64,000 bases of DNA. It comes from Anaerosporobacter faecicola (GTDB taxonomy: Bacteria > Bacillota > Clostridia > Lachnospirales > Lachnospiraceae). This document shows, in pieces, positions 44,666 to 52,690 of the stretch (position 1 is the first letter of the stretch; the number at the start of each line of letters is the position of its first letter). Position numbers and translations under genes: made by a program. The notes under the pieces are model-generated. The model saw only the letters and a list, made by a program, of their open reading frames with translations. It was not told where the DNA came from and ran no database searches. The stretch is from NCBI RefSeq assembly GCF_012070565.1, contig NZ_JAAQRO010000009.1, positions 186,001 to 250,000 of the forward strand. Reading direction: 5' to 3'.

Positions 44666-45390
44666 AAAATGCAATTGAATTAAATCAGCTACAAAAGAAA
44701 TTTGGTGACAAAGTGGCCGTAAAGGGAAGTACCTTTCAGGTAGAAGAAGGAATTTTATTTTCATTATTAGGTGTAAATGGTGCTGGTAAAACGACGACAA
44801 TCCGTATGTTAACTGGTTTATCAAAACCAACCAGTGGGGAAGCCTATGTTGGTGGTTACAATATTAAAACGGAGCTTGATCAAGTAAAGAAAATCTGTAA
44901 TGTCTCAACACAGGAAACAGCGATTGCACCAAATCTAACAGTAGAAGAGAATCTATTATTCGTTGCACAGATCTATGGGTTTTCAACAACAGAGGCGAAG
45001 AAACGAATGGAAGAGGTAATGAAACAGTTTTCATTAGATGAAGTTCGTAAGAGTAAGGCAAAAACCTTATCTGGTGGATGGCAAAGAAGATTAAGTATTG
45101 GGATGGCACTCATCACGAATCCGAAGATTCTATTCCTTGATGAACCGACATTAGGACTTGATGTGTTAGCTAGAAAACAGCTATGGAAGATCATTTCTGG
45201 TTTGAAAGGAAAGATTACCATCGTATTAACGACCCATTACATGGAGGAAGCGGAAGCATTATCGGATAAAGTAGCAATCATGGTAGATGGCGAATTGAAA
45301 GCGTGTAACACCGTAGATGAGATTAAAGCAATGACACAGAAAGATTCACTGGAAGATGCATTTATAGCAATTGCTGAAGGAGAGGTGTAA
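44662..45390 (+). CDS. ABC transporter ATP-binding protein (ABC-2 type)
   Basis: The 242-residue ATPase has Walker A GVNGAGKTT, Q-loop-equivalent VSTQETAIAPNLTVEENL, signature LSGGWQRRLSIGMAL, Walker B LFLDEPTLGLD and H-loop TTHYMEEAE. It resembles the DrrA/CcmA drug-resistance ATPases. The ATG overlaps the TGA of the DUF3021 gene, a strong sign of translational coupling. The partner permease starts 2 bp after its stop. Confidence 0.93.
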   Translation: MKNAIELNQLQKKFGDKVAVKGSTFQVEEGILFSLLGVNGAGKTTTIRMLTGLSKPTSGEAYVGGYNIKTELDQVKKICNVSTQETAIAPNLTVEENLLFVAQIYGFSTTEAKKRMEEVMKQFSLDEVRKSKAKTLSGGWQRRLSIGMALITNPKILFLDEPTLGLDVLARKQLWKIISGLKGKITIVLTTHYMEEAEALSDKVAIMVDGELKACNTVDEIKAMTQKDSLEDAFIAIAEGEV

Positions 45391-45392
45391 GT

Positions 45393-46154
45393 ATGAGAGG
45401 AATTGTATTTGCAAAAAGAACATTAAAGGAAATAGTAAGAGATCCATTAAGTTATATATTCTGTGTAGGTTTTCCTATCGTCATGTTAATTATTATGACA
45501 ATTGTAAATGAAAGTATTCCTGCACAAGCTGCTATTGAAATCTTCCAAATTCAAAATCTTGCACCTGGTATTGCATGCTTTGGGTTGACCTTTATCATGT
45601 TGTTCACCTGTCTACAAGTATCAAAGGATCGTTCCACTGCATTCTTGATTCGTTTGTATGTATCACCAATGAAACCAGGGGAATTTGTTGCTGGATATAC
45701 ATATCCTGTTATTCTTATAGCAGTCTTACAGTCCGTAATTACATTTATTGCAGCAATGATTATTGGACAGATCAAAGGCTATCATTTTGAGATACAAAAC
45801 ATCTTACTTTGCATGGTTGTTTTGCTTCCATCAGCATTGTTATTCATTGGTTTCGGATTATTCTTTGCAACATTATTGAATGAAAAAGCTGCACCTGGAA
45901 TCTGTTCCATTATCATTTCTGCTGCCTGTATGATCGGCGGAATCTGGATGGATGTTGATTCGATTGGAGGAACATTAGAAAAGATATGTAAAGTCTTTCC
46001 TTTCTATCATGGTGTCGCCGCTGCTAGATTTGCTATTCGAGGAGAATATAGCAAACTGGGGCAACCACTTTTGATCATCTTAGTCTATGCAGTTGTGATC
46101 TATCTGTTAGCAACCTTTGTCTTCCGTAAGAAGATGCAAAGTGATGTTCGTTAG
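45393..46154 (+). CDS. ABC-2 type transporter permease
   Basis: This 253-residue integral membrane protein has six predicted helices. The ABC2_membrane family is indicated by RDPLSYIFCVGFPIVMLIIM at the start, RLYVSPMKPGEFVAGY and VFPFYHGVAAARFAIRGEY. It is paired with the ATPase just upstream. Together they may export a peptide, lipid or drug whose presence is sensed by the LytTR/DUF3021 pair. It is the last gene of the four-gene operon. Confidence 0.9.
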   Translation: MRGIVFAKRTLKEIVRDPLSYIFCVGFPIVMLIIMTIVNESIPAQAAIEIFQIQNLAPGIACFGLTFIMLFTCLQVSKDRSTAFLIRLYVSPMKPGEFVAGYTYPVILIAVLQSVITFIAAMIIGQIKGYHFEIQNILLCMVVLLPSALLFIGFGLFFATLLNEKAAPGICSIIISAACMIGGIWMDVDSIGGTLEKICKVFPFYHGVAAARFAIRGEYSKLGQPLLIILVYAVVIYLLATFVFRKKMQSDVR

Positions 46155-46302
46155 TGTATCAGTTTGCAACAATAGTAGACATCTTAAGAGTTAAAAAAGA
46201 GTTTCGCAATTTCTTGTGATTGTGATATACTAGAGAAGAGCTTGGATTATCGTTCCAAGACTCATACATATTTACAAGCGTTAGGAGATAGGAGACAGTA
46301 TA

Positions 46303-47127
46303 ATGGCAACGAGACAAGAAGTATTTGATTATATGAAAGCAATCTGGAATACAACGAAAGAAAAGATGAAAGCAGATGGATACCAGTATAAAACATTGGA
46401 AGAAGCAAAGGATCACTATGAGATCTTTGAGTGCATCTACCAAGTGTATTCAGAGGAATTCACCCATTCTTGTCGTGATTATCAGTTGAAAGCAGGAAGT
46501 AAAGCAACAAAGATGATTGGGGAACCTTCTTGCGAATTAGAAGCATTTATGCCAGACAAAGACAAAAAACCAGTATATTGCTTGGATGCAAAGAATAAAT
46601 CCTACGGTTATTATGTGATTCCATATGACCGTCAGACAAAAGAAGATTCGATGAAAGCTTGTTTGAAGGAGATGCATCTAGAAGACAGGGAGCAGATTTC
46701 TACATGTGATTTCGAGAATACAAGAAAACTTAAGTTAGCGAAATTGATCGATGATACGAATCTGAATTTAAAACTAGCAGAAGACTATTTTAAAGAAGAC
46801 TGTCAACGAATTAAGTTTATCTATGGTATTCATGGTGGTACTTCAGGGAAAAAAGCAATCTCTGAAATCTATTCCTATAATATTATGTTAAATGTTTTAT
46901 TAACCAGCGATATCTTCTGTCCAGTAGAAGGAACAGAAGAAGAACGAGAATTTCATCATGAACCATTCCGTCTATTCTCCGATTATCTAGAACGAATCGG
47001 TTATGATGGAATCCTATATCAAAGTCACCTTGACCCAAATGGAAAATGCATCGTCATCTTCCATCCAGAAACCATGCAGGTGCTTCCAGACACGTTGTCT
47101 TGCCATATTGACGTGAAGAATCTGTAA
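46303..47127 (+). CDS. Uncharacterised protein with RES-like C-terminus
   Basis: This 274-residue soluble protein is not matched to a family with confidence. Its C-terminal segment (FRLFSDYLERIGYDGILYQS followed by GKCIVIFHPE) resembles the end of RES domains, in which a GxDGIxYxS strand precedes a GxNxVLF strand. DLTN-like LIDDTNLNLK lies about 100 residues before. RES proteins include NAD-degrading toxins, but the N-terminal 130 residues do not look like one and no antitoxin gene lies nearby. An extended -10 (TGATATACT, ending 46231) and a short AT-rich leader precede the gene. Confidence 0.55.
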   Translation: MATRQEVFDYMKAIWNTTKEKMKADGYQYKTLEEAKDHYEIFECIYQVYSEEFTHSCRDYQLKAGSKATKMIGEPSCELEAFMPDKDKKPVYCLDAKNKSYGYYVIPYDRQTKEDSMKACLKEMHLEDREQISTCDFENTRKLKLAKLIDDTNLNLKLAEDYFKEDCQRIKFIYGIHGGTSGKKAISEIYSYNIMLNVLLTSDIFCPVEGTEEEREFHHEPFRLFSDYLERIGYDGILYQSHLDPNGKCIVIFHPETMQVLPDTLSCHIDVKNL

Positions 47128-47144
47128 GGAGCTCAATAGGAAGG

Positions 47145-47183
47145 GACCGTTGCAAGCGTATCACATCTGCAACGGTCTTTTTT
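47145..47183 (+). terminator. Intrinsic terminator after the RES-like gene
   Basis: GACCGTTGCA (47145-47154) and TGCAACGGTC (47168-47177) form a perfect 10-bp stem with 13-nt loop and six T. It precedes the second LytTR gene by about 25 bp, without a separate promoter visible in between. Confidence 0.88.
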
Positions 47184-47208
47184 GGAATGTTGGAAAAGGA
47201 GGAGTACG

Positions 47209-47646
47209 GTGAAGATATCAATTGAAACAATTGACGTGAATAAGGAGGAAGAAATCTTAATTCGTTGTCACGAAGTAAATGATCGAATCCTGAACTGCGT
47301 AAAGAATATTGAAAAACAGAATGCAGATTTAATCGGATATAATGGAGATAGTATTCATCGGTTGCAATTTGCAGATGTGTATTATTTTGAAGCAGTGGAT
47401 AATAAAGTGTTTATCTATTGCAAGAATAAAGTCTATGAGTCCAAACAAAAATTATATGAACTGGAGGAATTGTGTCCCCCTAAGAAATTCTTTCGTGCGT
47501 CCAAATCCTTCATCTTGAATATTAGTAAGATTGATTTTGTTAAACCTTCCTTAAGTGGACGGTTTGATGCAACGTTAGATAACGGAGAAACCATTGTGGT
47601 TTCCAGACAATATGTTCCCATACTGAAATCAAAATTAGGGTTATAG
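47209..47646 (+). CDS. Second LytTR-domain regulator without receiver
   Basis: This is a 145-residue paralogue of the regulator at 43750, with the same architecture. The LytTR domain includes YYFEAVDNKVFIYCKNKVYE, LCPPKKFFRASKSFILNISKI and VVSRQYVPILKSKLGL. It starts with GTG 47209 behind AAGGAGGAG; an in-frame TTG 47182 lies inside the upstream terminator and is unlikely. The partner membrane gene starts 10 bp downstream. It should bind 21-bp-spaced direct repeats such as those at 48085-48135. Confidence 0.88.
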   Translation: MKISIETIDVNKEEEILIRCHEVNDRILNCVKNIEKQNADLIGYNGDSIHRLQFADVYYFEAVDNKVFIYCKNKVYESKQKLYELEELCPPKKFFRASKSFILNISKIDFVKPSLSGRFDATLDNGETIVVSRQYVPILKSKLGL

Positions 47647-47656
47647 GAGGAGAAAA

Positions 47657-48079
47657 ATGAAGTTAAGTCAAGTACTATCCAACATGATTCGCAACTTTTT
47701 TGTAATCTTTGGGATTATCATAATAGGAACAGCCATCTTGAATCCTGATTTTATCTTTACAAGTGAAAAGATTTTGTTAGTTACCTTTATGGCATTTGCA
47801 ACGGATTGTGTGAATCTGATCTATTGGTCTAGAAAAGAACTGTCAGAACGGGAGAGGAATGTTCGACGAATCTTGCATTTTATATTAATTGAAGTCATTG
47901 TTCTGACCTTTGGTAATGTATTCGCAATCTGTTCCGGTTGGCTGGAAACAATCATATTCGGTGCAGAGATTATGGTAATCTATGTGTTGGTATGTGTAAT
48001 CGATTGGTTGCTCGATCGGAAAACAGCGAACCAGATCAATGAAAAACTACGGTTGTTGAAATCAGAGAATCAGCAATAG
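47657..48079 (+). CDS. DUF3021-like membrane protein, second copy
   Basis: This is a 140-residue protein with four hydrophobic segments (NFFVIFGIIIIGTAIL, ILLVTFMAFATDCVNLIYW, ILHFILIEVIVLTFGNVFAI and IIFGAEIMVIYVLVCVIDWLL) and a charged tail ending KTANQINEKLRLLKSEN. The tail resembles the NQINKKLGEM tail of the copy at 44201, supporting common descent. It is probably the membrane partner of the second LytTR regulator. GGAGGAG precedes ATG 47657. Confidence 0.75.
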   Translation: MKLSQVLSNMIRNFFVIFGIIIIGTAILNPDFIFTSEKILLVTFMAFATDCVNLIYWSRKELSERERNVRRILHFILIEVIVLTFGNVFAICSGWLETIIFGAEIMVIYVLVCVIDWLLDRKTANQINEKLRLLKSENQQ

Positions 48080-48084
48080 ATTCA

Positions 48085-48135
48085 TCCACTTACCTGTCTG
48101 TTCTTACAACTTATTTTGGCTATCTTACAACTTAC
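48085..48135 (+). promoter_or_regulatory. Triple 21-bp-spaced LytTR-type repeats
   Basis: TCCACTTAC (48085), ACAACTTAT (48106) and ACAACTTAC (48127) start exactly 21 bp apart. The second and third belong to the longer identical direct repeat TCTTACAACTTA. They match the ACCAGTTAT/ACCACTTAT site at 43662-43691. The last repeat ends 10 bp before the -35 region of the hydrolase promoter. Confidence 0.65.
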
Positions 48136-48145
48136 CGAAATTCGA

Positions 48146-48174
48146 TTTACCCGCTAAAAATCCCATGTTACAAT
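48146..48174 (+). promoter_or_regulatory. Promoter of the membrane alpha/beta hydrolase
   Basis: TTTACC (48146-48151), 17-bp spacer and extended TGT-TACAAT (48169-48174). The poor -35 next to the LytTR repeats fits activation by a LytTR protein. Confidence 0.5.
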
Positions 48175-48205
48175 GCATTTATCAAATAAATGGGAGGAAA
48201 TCTTG

Positions 48206-49522
48206 ATGGAAAAAATATTTTTAATTACATTGATTTTATTCGAAATCGGATTTGTTATTTTCAGTTTAGTAAAAGGATCTAGGCAAGATCAGATACGAAA
48301 TAAAGTAAGAGTATGCGGGTTTCTTGTATTCTTAATACTGGCAATTACACCAATTCTTTCCTTTAGTTTTCGCTGGTATATGGTAGCAATTTTATTATTG
48401 CTCTATGCAATCATTGGTGGTGTGAAATTATATAAAGCCACTCCATCAAAACCGTTCCGTAAAGGGAAGGTGGTCCTACAAGGAATTTTGATGTGCATTC
48501 TTTTCTTCTTTGCTTGTGTGCCAGGGTTGGTTTTCCCAGACTATAAGCCAATTGCATCGACAGGAATGTATGATGTTGCAACAAAGGAGATCACGTATAC
48601 CGATTCAGAGCATAAGTATCTAGACGGGAAGAACAATTATGTAAATGTAGCTTTTTGGTATCCAAAAAATCCAGAAGATACGAACAAAAGTTTTCCACTA
48701 GTTGTATTCGATCATGGTGCTTATGGAGTTAAGGATAGTAATTTTTCTGCTTTTGTAGAACTAGCCAGTCATGGATATGTCGTTTGTTCCATTGATCATC
48801 CAGGTCATTCTTTCTTTACAAAATCAGATACTGGGAAAATGGCAATGATGGATATGAACTATTACAAAGAAGTAATGTATGCGAATAGCGTTGATTGTAC
48901 GGCAAAAGAAGCGTATGACTATATTGGTAAATGGATGGACGTTCGTGTTTCTGGTATTAATCTAACTTTAGACACGATTCTTCAATACGCACAGGAAACA
49001 GATGCAAAAAGTCCATATAATTTGATTGATACAGAAAAGATCGGGTTATTTGGTCATTCCATGGGAGCAGCAAGTAGCGTATGGGTCGGACAGGAGAGAG
49101 AGGATATTGACGCCATCATTAATATTGATGGTCCTTATTTCTCAGAACTTTCCTATGATGAAACAAACGATGACATTGTTGCAAAAGGGGAAGCGTATGA
49201 TACGCCTATCTTGAATATCTATTCTGACTCGGTATGGAACCAGATTATTGACGATCGAACAAATGGTGTATATGCAGGAAATAAAATCGCAGATACAATC
49301 TGTAAAGAGAATTATACGATGTATCTAAAAGGAGCAAAACATCTAACCCTTACAGATTTAGCATTGATTTCTCCATTCTTAACGAATATGTTAAATAGAG
49401 AAAAAGCAACGATTGATGTACGGTATTGTCTTAAGACAGAACAGGAGGCAATCTTATCCTTCTTTGACTGTTACTTAAAAGGTGGTCCTGCCTATACGAT
49501 GACAGGGACATTTACGAAATAA
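48206..49522 (+). CDS. Membrane-anchored alpha/beta hydrolase
   Basis: The 438-residue protein has four N-terminal hydrophobic segments (about residues 3-20, 33-50, 54-71 and 93-110), followed by an alpha/beta hydrolase domain. The nucleophile elbow is GHSMGAASS, the strand LVVFDHGAYGVKDSNF forms the oxyanion region, and a catalytic His lies in KGAKHLTLTD. It resembles platelet-activating-factor acetylhydrolase/dienelactone hydrolase-like esterases. GGGAGGA (48192-48198) favours ATG 48206. Its promoter carries LytTR-type repeats, and it lies directly after the second LytTR/DUF3021 cassette, so it is a likely target gene. Confidence 0.85.
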   Translation: MEKIFLITLILFEIGFVIFSLVKGSRQDQIRNKVRVCGFLVFLILAITPILSFSFRWYMVAILLLLYAIIGGVKLYKATPSKPFRKGKVVLQGILMCILFFFACVPGLVFPDYKPIASTGMYDVATKEITYTDSEHKYLDGKNNYVNVAFWYPKNPEDTNKSFPLVVFDHGAYGVKDSNFSAFVELASHGYVVCSIDHPGHSFFTKSDTGKMAMMDMNYYKEVMYANSVDCTAKEAYDYIGKWMDVRVSGINLTLDTILQYAQETDAKSPYNLIDTEKIGLFGHSMGAASSVWVGQEREDIDAIINIDGPYFSELSYDETNDDIVAKGEAYDTPILNIYSDSVWNQIIDDRTNGVYAGNKIADTICKENYTMYLKGAKHLTLTDLALISPFLTNMLNREKATIDVRYCLKTEQEAILSFFDCYLKGGPAYTMTGTFTK

Positions 49523-49526
49523 ACGA

Positions 49527-49561
49527 GGAAAGGGAATTAGACGGATACTAATTCCCTTTCC
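49527..49561. terminator. Bidirectional terminator between convergent genes
   Basis: GGAAAGGGAATTAG (49527-49540) and CTAATTCCCTTTCC (49548-49561) are a perfect 14-bp stem with 7-nt loop. The right arm encodes the last codons and stop of the MarR gene. Confidence 0.75.
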
Positions 49562-49994
49562 TTGTATTATCTTCTTGTAGAGCAAGTAATATGGTATCCA
49601 AACCTTGTAATACAACCATGCGTTGCTCATCTGGTATTCGATGAAAGATTTGATCAAATCGATCATTCATATTATTTTCAATGGATTCAAATAATGTGAA
49701 TCCTTCTTCTGTTAATTCTAAATGAACACATCTACGGTCTTCTAAAGAAGTTGTACGGGAAACCAAATGTTTCTTAACTAAGCTATCAATGCAGCGACTC
49801 ATTGTACTAATATCGAGATCAAGACATTGAGCTAAGTTCCGAAGATTAATCTTTGGTGCATGTCCAATCTCAACAAGTGCATGACATTGTGATAAGGAGA
49901 TAGCACAACATCCGGTTCCTTTATTAAGTAAGCCTAATTTTCTCTCCATAAGGCGAATCTTTTCTCTAAATTCTTTGTAATCTTCTTGTTTCAT
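49548..49994 (-). CDS. MarR-family transcriptional regulator
   Basis: The 148-residue winged-helix protein has helical dimerisation ends. The DNA-binding part is INLRNLAQCLDLDISTMSRCIDSLVKKHLVSRTTS with the wing LEDRRCVHLELTEEG. The N-terminal part GTGCCAISLSQCHALVEIG contains cysteines that could sense redox state or metal, as in OhrR-type proteins, but that is speculative. It is convergent with the hydrolase and divergent from the GNAT gene at 50222, so either may be its target. Confidence 0.87.
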   Translation of the reverse strand: MKQEDYKEFREKIRLMERKLGLLNKGTGCCAISLSQCHALVEIGHAPKINLRNLAQCLDLDISTMSRCIDSLVKKHLVSRTTSLEDRRCVHLELTEEGFTLFESIENNMNDRFDQIFHRIPDEQRMVVLQGLDTILLALQEDNTRKGN

Positions 49995-50141
49995 AGATGA
50001 TACCTCGTTTCCCTATGATCTAGTAATCGTTCCTATAAAGTATGACTATTTTTGGGTCGGACTTCTGTTATTATAGCAAATCTAGAGGGGTAATTCAATG
50101 AAGTTATGATAAAATAATGTGCATAATACAATAGTTGTATA

Positions 50142-50170
50142 TTGCAATTAAATAAAAACTGGTATATACT
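50142..50170 (+). promoter_or_regulatory. Promoter of the GNAT gene
   Basis: TTGCAA (50142-50147), a 17-bp spacer and TATACT (50165-50170), 51 bp before the start codon. Confidence 0.6.
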
Positions 50171-50221
50171 ATGAAAAGTAATCCAATAAACAATACGAGA
50201 AGAGAAGAAAGGTCGATGAAC

Positions 50222-50719
50222 ATGAGATATGATATTCGTGAAATGAAAGCAGAAGATTACGAAAGTGTAAAGAGAATTTATCTTGAAGGGATTGCAACGA
50301 AAAAAGCAACATTTCAGACAGAAGCACCAGAGTATGAAGCTTGGAACCAAGGTCATTGTAAGGAGTGTCGTTTTGTAGCTGTTGATGAAAAGAATGAAAT
50401 CCTTGGTTGGATTGCACTTTCTCCTACAAGTAGTCGATGTGTATATAGAGGAGTGAATGAAGTAAGTATCTACATAGCACAAAAGGGAAGAGGGCAGCAG
50501 ATTGGTACAGCACTGTTAAGTAAGGTAATCGAAGAATCAGAGAAACTTGGTATATGGACATTACAATCGGGGATCTTCGAAATAAATGAAGCCAGTATTG
50601 CATTACATAAGAAATGTGGGTTCCGAGTAGTCGGTACACGGGAAAACATTGCAAAAGATGTGGACGGAATCTGGAGAAATACCGTTCTGATGGAAAGACG
50701 AAGCAAGAATCTATATTGA
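50222..50719 (+). CDS. GNAT acetyltransferase, phosphinothricin/amino-acid type
   Basis: The 165-residue protein resembles PAT/MnaT acyltransferases. It begins YDIREMKAEDYESVKRIYLEGI and has VSIYIAQKGRGQQIGTALLSKVI (acetyl-CoA pyrophosphate loop with the Q-x3-G-x-G/A-like RGQQIG). It ends with GFRVVGTRENIAKDVDGIWRNTVLMER, the typical end of this subfamily. AGAAAGG (50206-50212) is 9 nt from ATG 50222, favouring it over ATG 50216 and the extension to 50171. The substrate is probably a methionine-related or toxic amino acid; this is inferred. Confidence 0.88.
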   Translation: MRYDIREMKAEDYESVKRIYLEGIATKKATFQTEAPEYEAWNQGHCKECRFVAVDEKNEILGWIALSPTSSRCVYRGVNEVSIYIAQKGRGQQIGTALLSKVIEESEKLGIWTLQSGIFEINEASIALHKKCGFRVVGTRENIAKDVDGIWRNTVLMERRSKNLY

Positions 50720-50750
50720 TTTTAGTTAAAAATAGAATCTGTTCGTAAAA

Positions 50751-50786
50751 ATACCAATGATCATAAATGGTCATTGGTATTTTTTT
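50751..50786 (+). terminator. Intrinsic terminator after the GNAT gene
   Basis: ATACCAATGA (50751-50760) and TCATTGGTAT (50771-50780) form a perfect stem followed by six T. Confidence 0.92.
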
Positions 50787-50985
50787 GTACAAAAAAGAGA
50801 TGAAAAAGGAAATTCTATGTAGGATTTGACGAAAAACATAAGCTAAAATAACTATTGAATCTACTATAAAATAAATATATAGTAAGGATAGTGACGGAAA
50901 TATATGTATGTGGTTTGACGATATGTAAAATTAAAATTGGATACATAGAAAGGAATGTGTAGTGCATTAAACTTGGAGGAACTAT

Positions 50986-51873
50986 ATGGTAAAATTCGCG
51001 GTATTTACCGATCTTCATTATGATTCCATATTTGATGGAGATCGACGAATTGAGGAATTCATTACAAAAGTTAAAATGGAACAACTGGATTTTATTATCT
51101 CTCTTGGCGATCTGTGTTATCCAATAGAAAAGAACAAACGAATTGTAGAAAAACTAAAAAGTACAGGTATTGCAAACTATTACGTGATTGGGAATCATGA
51201 TTCAGAACAATATTCCCAAAGTGAAATTATGAATTTTTTACAAATGGAGAAACCGTATTATTCGTTTATTGTGGACGATACGAAATTCATTGTATTAAAT
51301 GCGTGCTATATGAAGAGCAATCATATGAACTATCCTACTTACAGGAAAGGGAAAGCGAAGAATTGCAGATATCCGGTAATTCCAGATTCCGAAGTAGAAT
51401 GGTTAAAGCAAGAAATTTTTAGAGAAGACCTATCCTATGTAATCTTTTCTCATCATAGTCTAGCGAATGAGTTCGAGCAACGGGGGATTGCAAACCGAGA
51501 AAAGATTCAGAAACTAATAGAATCAAGAAATACCCTGCTTTGTATGAATGGACATGATCATGGAGACGATTGTAAAATAATCAATAATATTTGCTACTAT
51601 ACATTGAATGCGATGTCTTATGTTTGGCACGGTTTAAAACCAGTTTATCCGTATGGAGATACGATTCATATGAAATATCCTTATTTGAAAGATGTGATCC
51701 TATATAAGCAAGCATTTCATTGTTTCGTTGAACTGGATAAAAATCATATAAAGATCAGAGGGATGGAGGGGGAATACTTAAGTACAACACCTGAAGAGGT
51801 GGGAATCACAAACAGAAGATGGAATGGTGTATCCATTCAGCCAAGGGTATCTACTCTAGATCGAAGAAAATAA
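50986..51873 (+). CDS. Calcineurin-like metallophosphoesterase
   Basis: The 295-residue cytoplasmic protein has all metallophosphoesterase blocks in order: DLHYD (residues 8-12), GDLCYP, GNHDSE, SHHSL and NGHDHGDD, which supply the two-metal ligands. It resembles the phosphoesterases that act on phosphomonoesters, cAMP or nucleotides. The natural substrate cannot be told. The C-terminal tail holds an extra segment ending GVSIQPRVSTLDRRK. GGAGGA precedes ATG 50986. Confidence 0.9.
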   Translation: MVKFAVFTDLHYDSIFDGDRRIEEFITKVKMEQLDFIISLGDLCYPIEKNKRIVEKLKSTGIANYYVIGNHDSEQYSQSEIMNFLQMEKPYYSFIVDDTKFIVLNACYMKSNHMNYPTYRKGKAKNCRYPVIPDSEVEWLKQEIFREDLSYVIFSHHSLANEFEQRGIANREKIQKLIESRNTLLCMNGHDHGDDCKIINNICYYTLNAMSYVWHGLKPVYPYGDTIHMKYPYLKDVILYKQAFHCFVELDKNHIKIRGMEGEYLSTTPEEVGITNRRWNGVSIQPRVSTLDRRK

Positions 51874-51988
51874 ACGTTCTCTTATACGAATAAAATTACC
51901 TATAGTAAATGTGGTTACTAACTATAGTTAATATTATACGATGTTAAACAAAGAAACTTAGGAAAAAAGAATTGGAGGAATTTACATT

Positions 51989-52633
51989 ATGAAAAAGGAA
52001 TTTCGTATTTGCCCAAATTTTATGAAGGATCGTAATTTATATGGTTTTGATTGGCTTGAACATGTAACAGCAATACCATCACCATTAGTTTTAGTAACTT
52101 GCTATAAAGGGAATGGAAAAACCAATGCGATCATGCAATCTTGGCTATCATTCAGTAATGATAACGGTTTCTACTGTATATTCTCTAGCGTGAACAAATA
52201 CTCACACATGTATTCCGCTGTAAAAGCGAACAAACAATTGGTGATTAACTTCCCTGATGCATCAATTTATAAAAAATGCCTTAGTACTGTCGATCATAAT
52301 CGTTATGATGATGATGAGATTCAGTTAGCTGATCTAACCGTCAAAAAAGCATCTGTGGTGAATGCGCCAATGGTAGAGGAGTGTTTCCTTAATCTTGAAT
52401 GTGAATATCGTTGGGAAAAAGAATTATATCCAGGCAGCAATCATGTCGTTATGTGCGTTAAGGTTTGCAATGTCTGGATGGATGAGAACCATTATCAAGA
52501 GAACCTACAAGGACGATACGGAGAAACTGGATATCTGTATAACATTCATTCTCCACTAAATCCGGAAAGTGGAGAAGAGGAAGAAACCTGTCTTGGAATC
52601 ATAAAGAATTTTAGGAGTTATAAGGAATTATAA
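51989..52633 (+). CDS. Flavin reductase-like domain protein
   Basis: The 214-residue protein resembles the flavin reductase/FMN-binding split-barrel family: AIPSPLVLVTCYKGNGKTNAI near residue 28, an FS...YSHMY segment, and FLNLECEYRWEKELYPGSNHVVMCVKV, which matches the FLECxxxxxxxxGxHxxxxGxV pattern. It probably binds FMN and acts as an oxidoreductase or binding protein. A TTGGAGGA stands before ATG 51989. It is followed 57 bp later by a surface-protein gene. Confidence 0.75.
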   Translation: MKKEFRICPNFMKDRNLYGFDWLEHVTAIPSPLVLVTCYKGNGKTNAIMQSWLSFSNDNGFYCIFSSVNKYSHMYSAVKANKQLVINFPDASIYKKCLSTVDHNRYDDDEIQLADLTVKKASVVNAPMVEECFLNLECEYRWEKELYPGSNHVVMCVKVCNVWMDENHYQENLQGRYGETGYLYNIHSPLNPESGEEEETCLGIIKNFRSYKEL

Positions 52634-52690
52634 GATATAAAAGTGCTACAAGGATTTATATTAAAAGTAAAAGGAAATTGGGAGGAAGAG

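Noticed and set aside
46186-46210. LytTR-like half sites before the RES-like gene
   Set aside because: The two GAGTT-containing words are not 21 bp apart and do not match the ACMASTTAY pattern.
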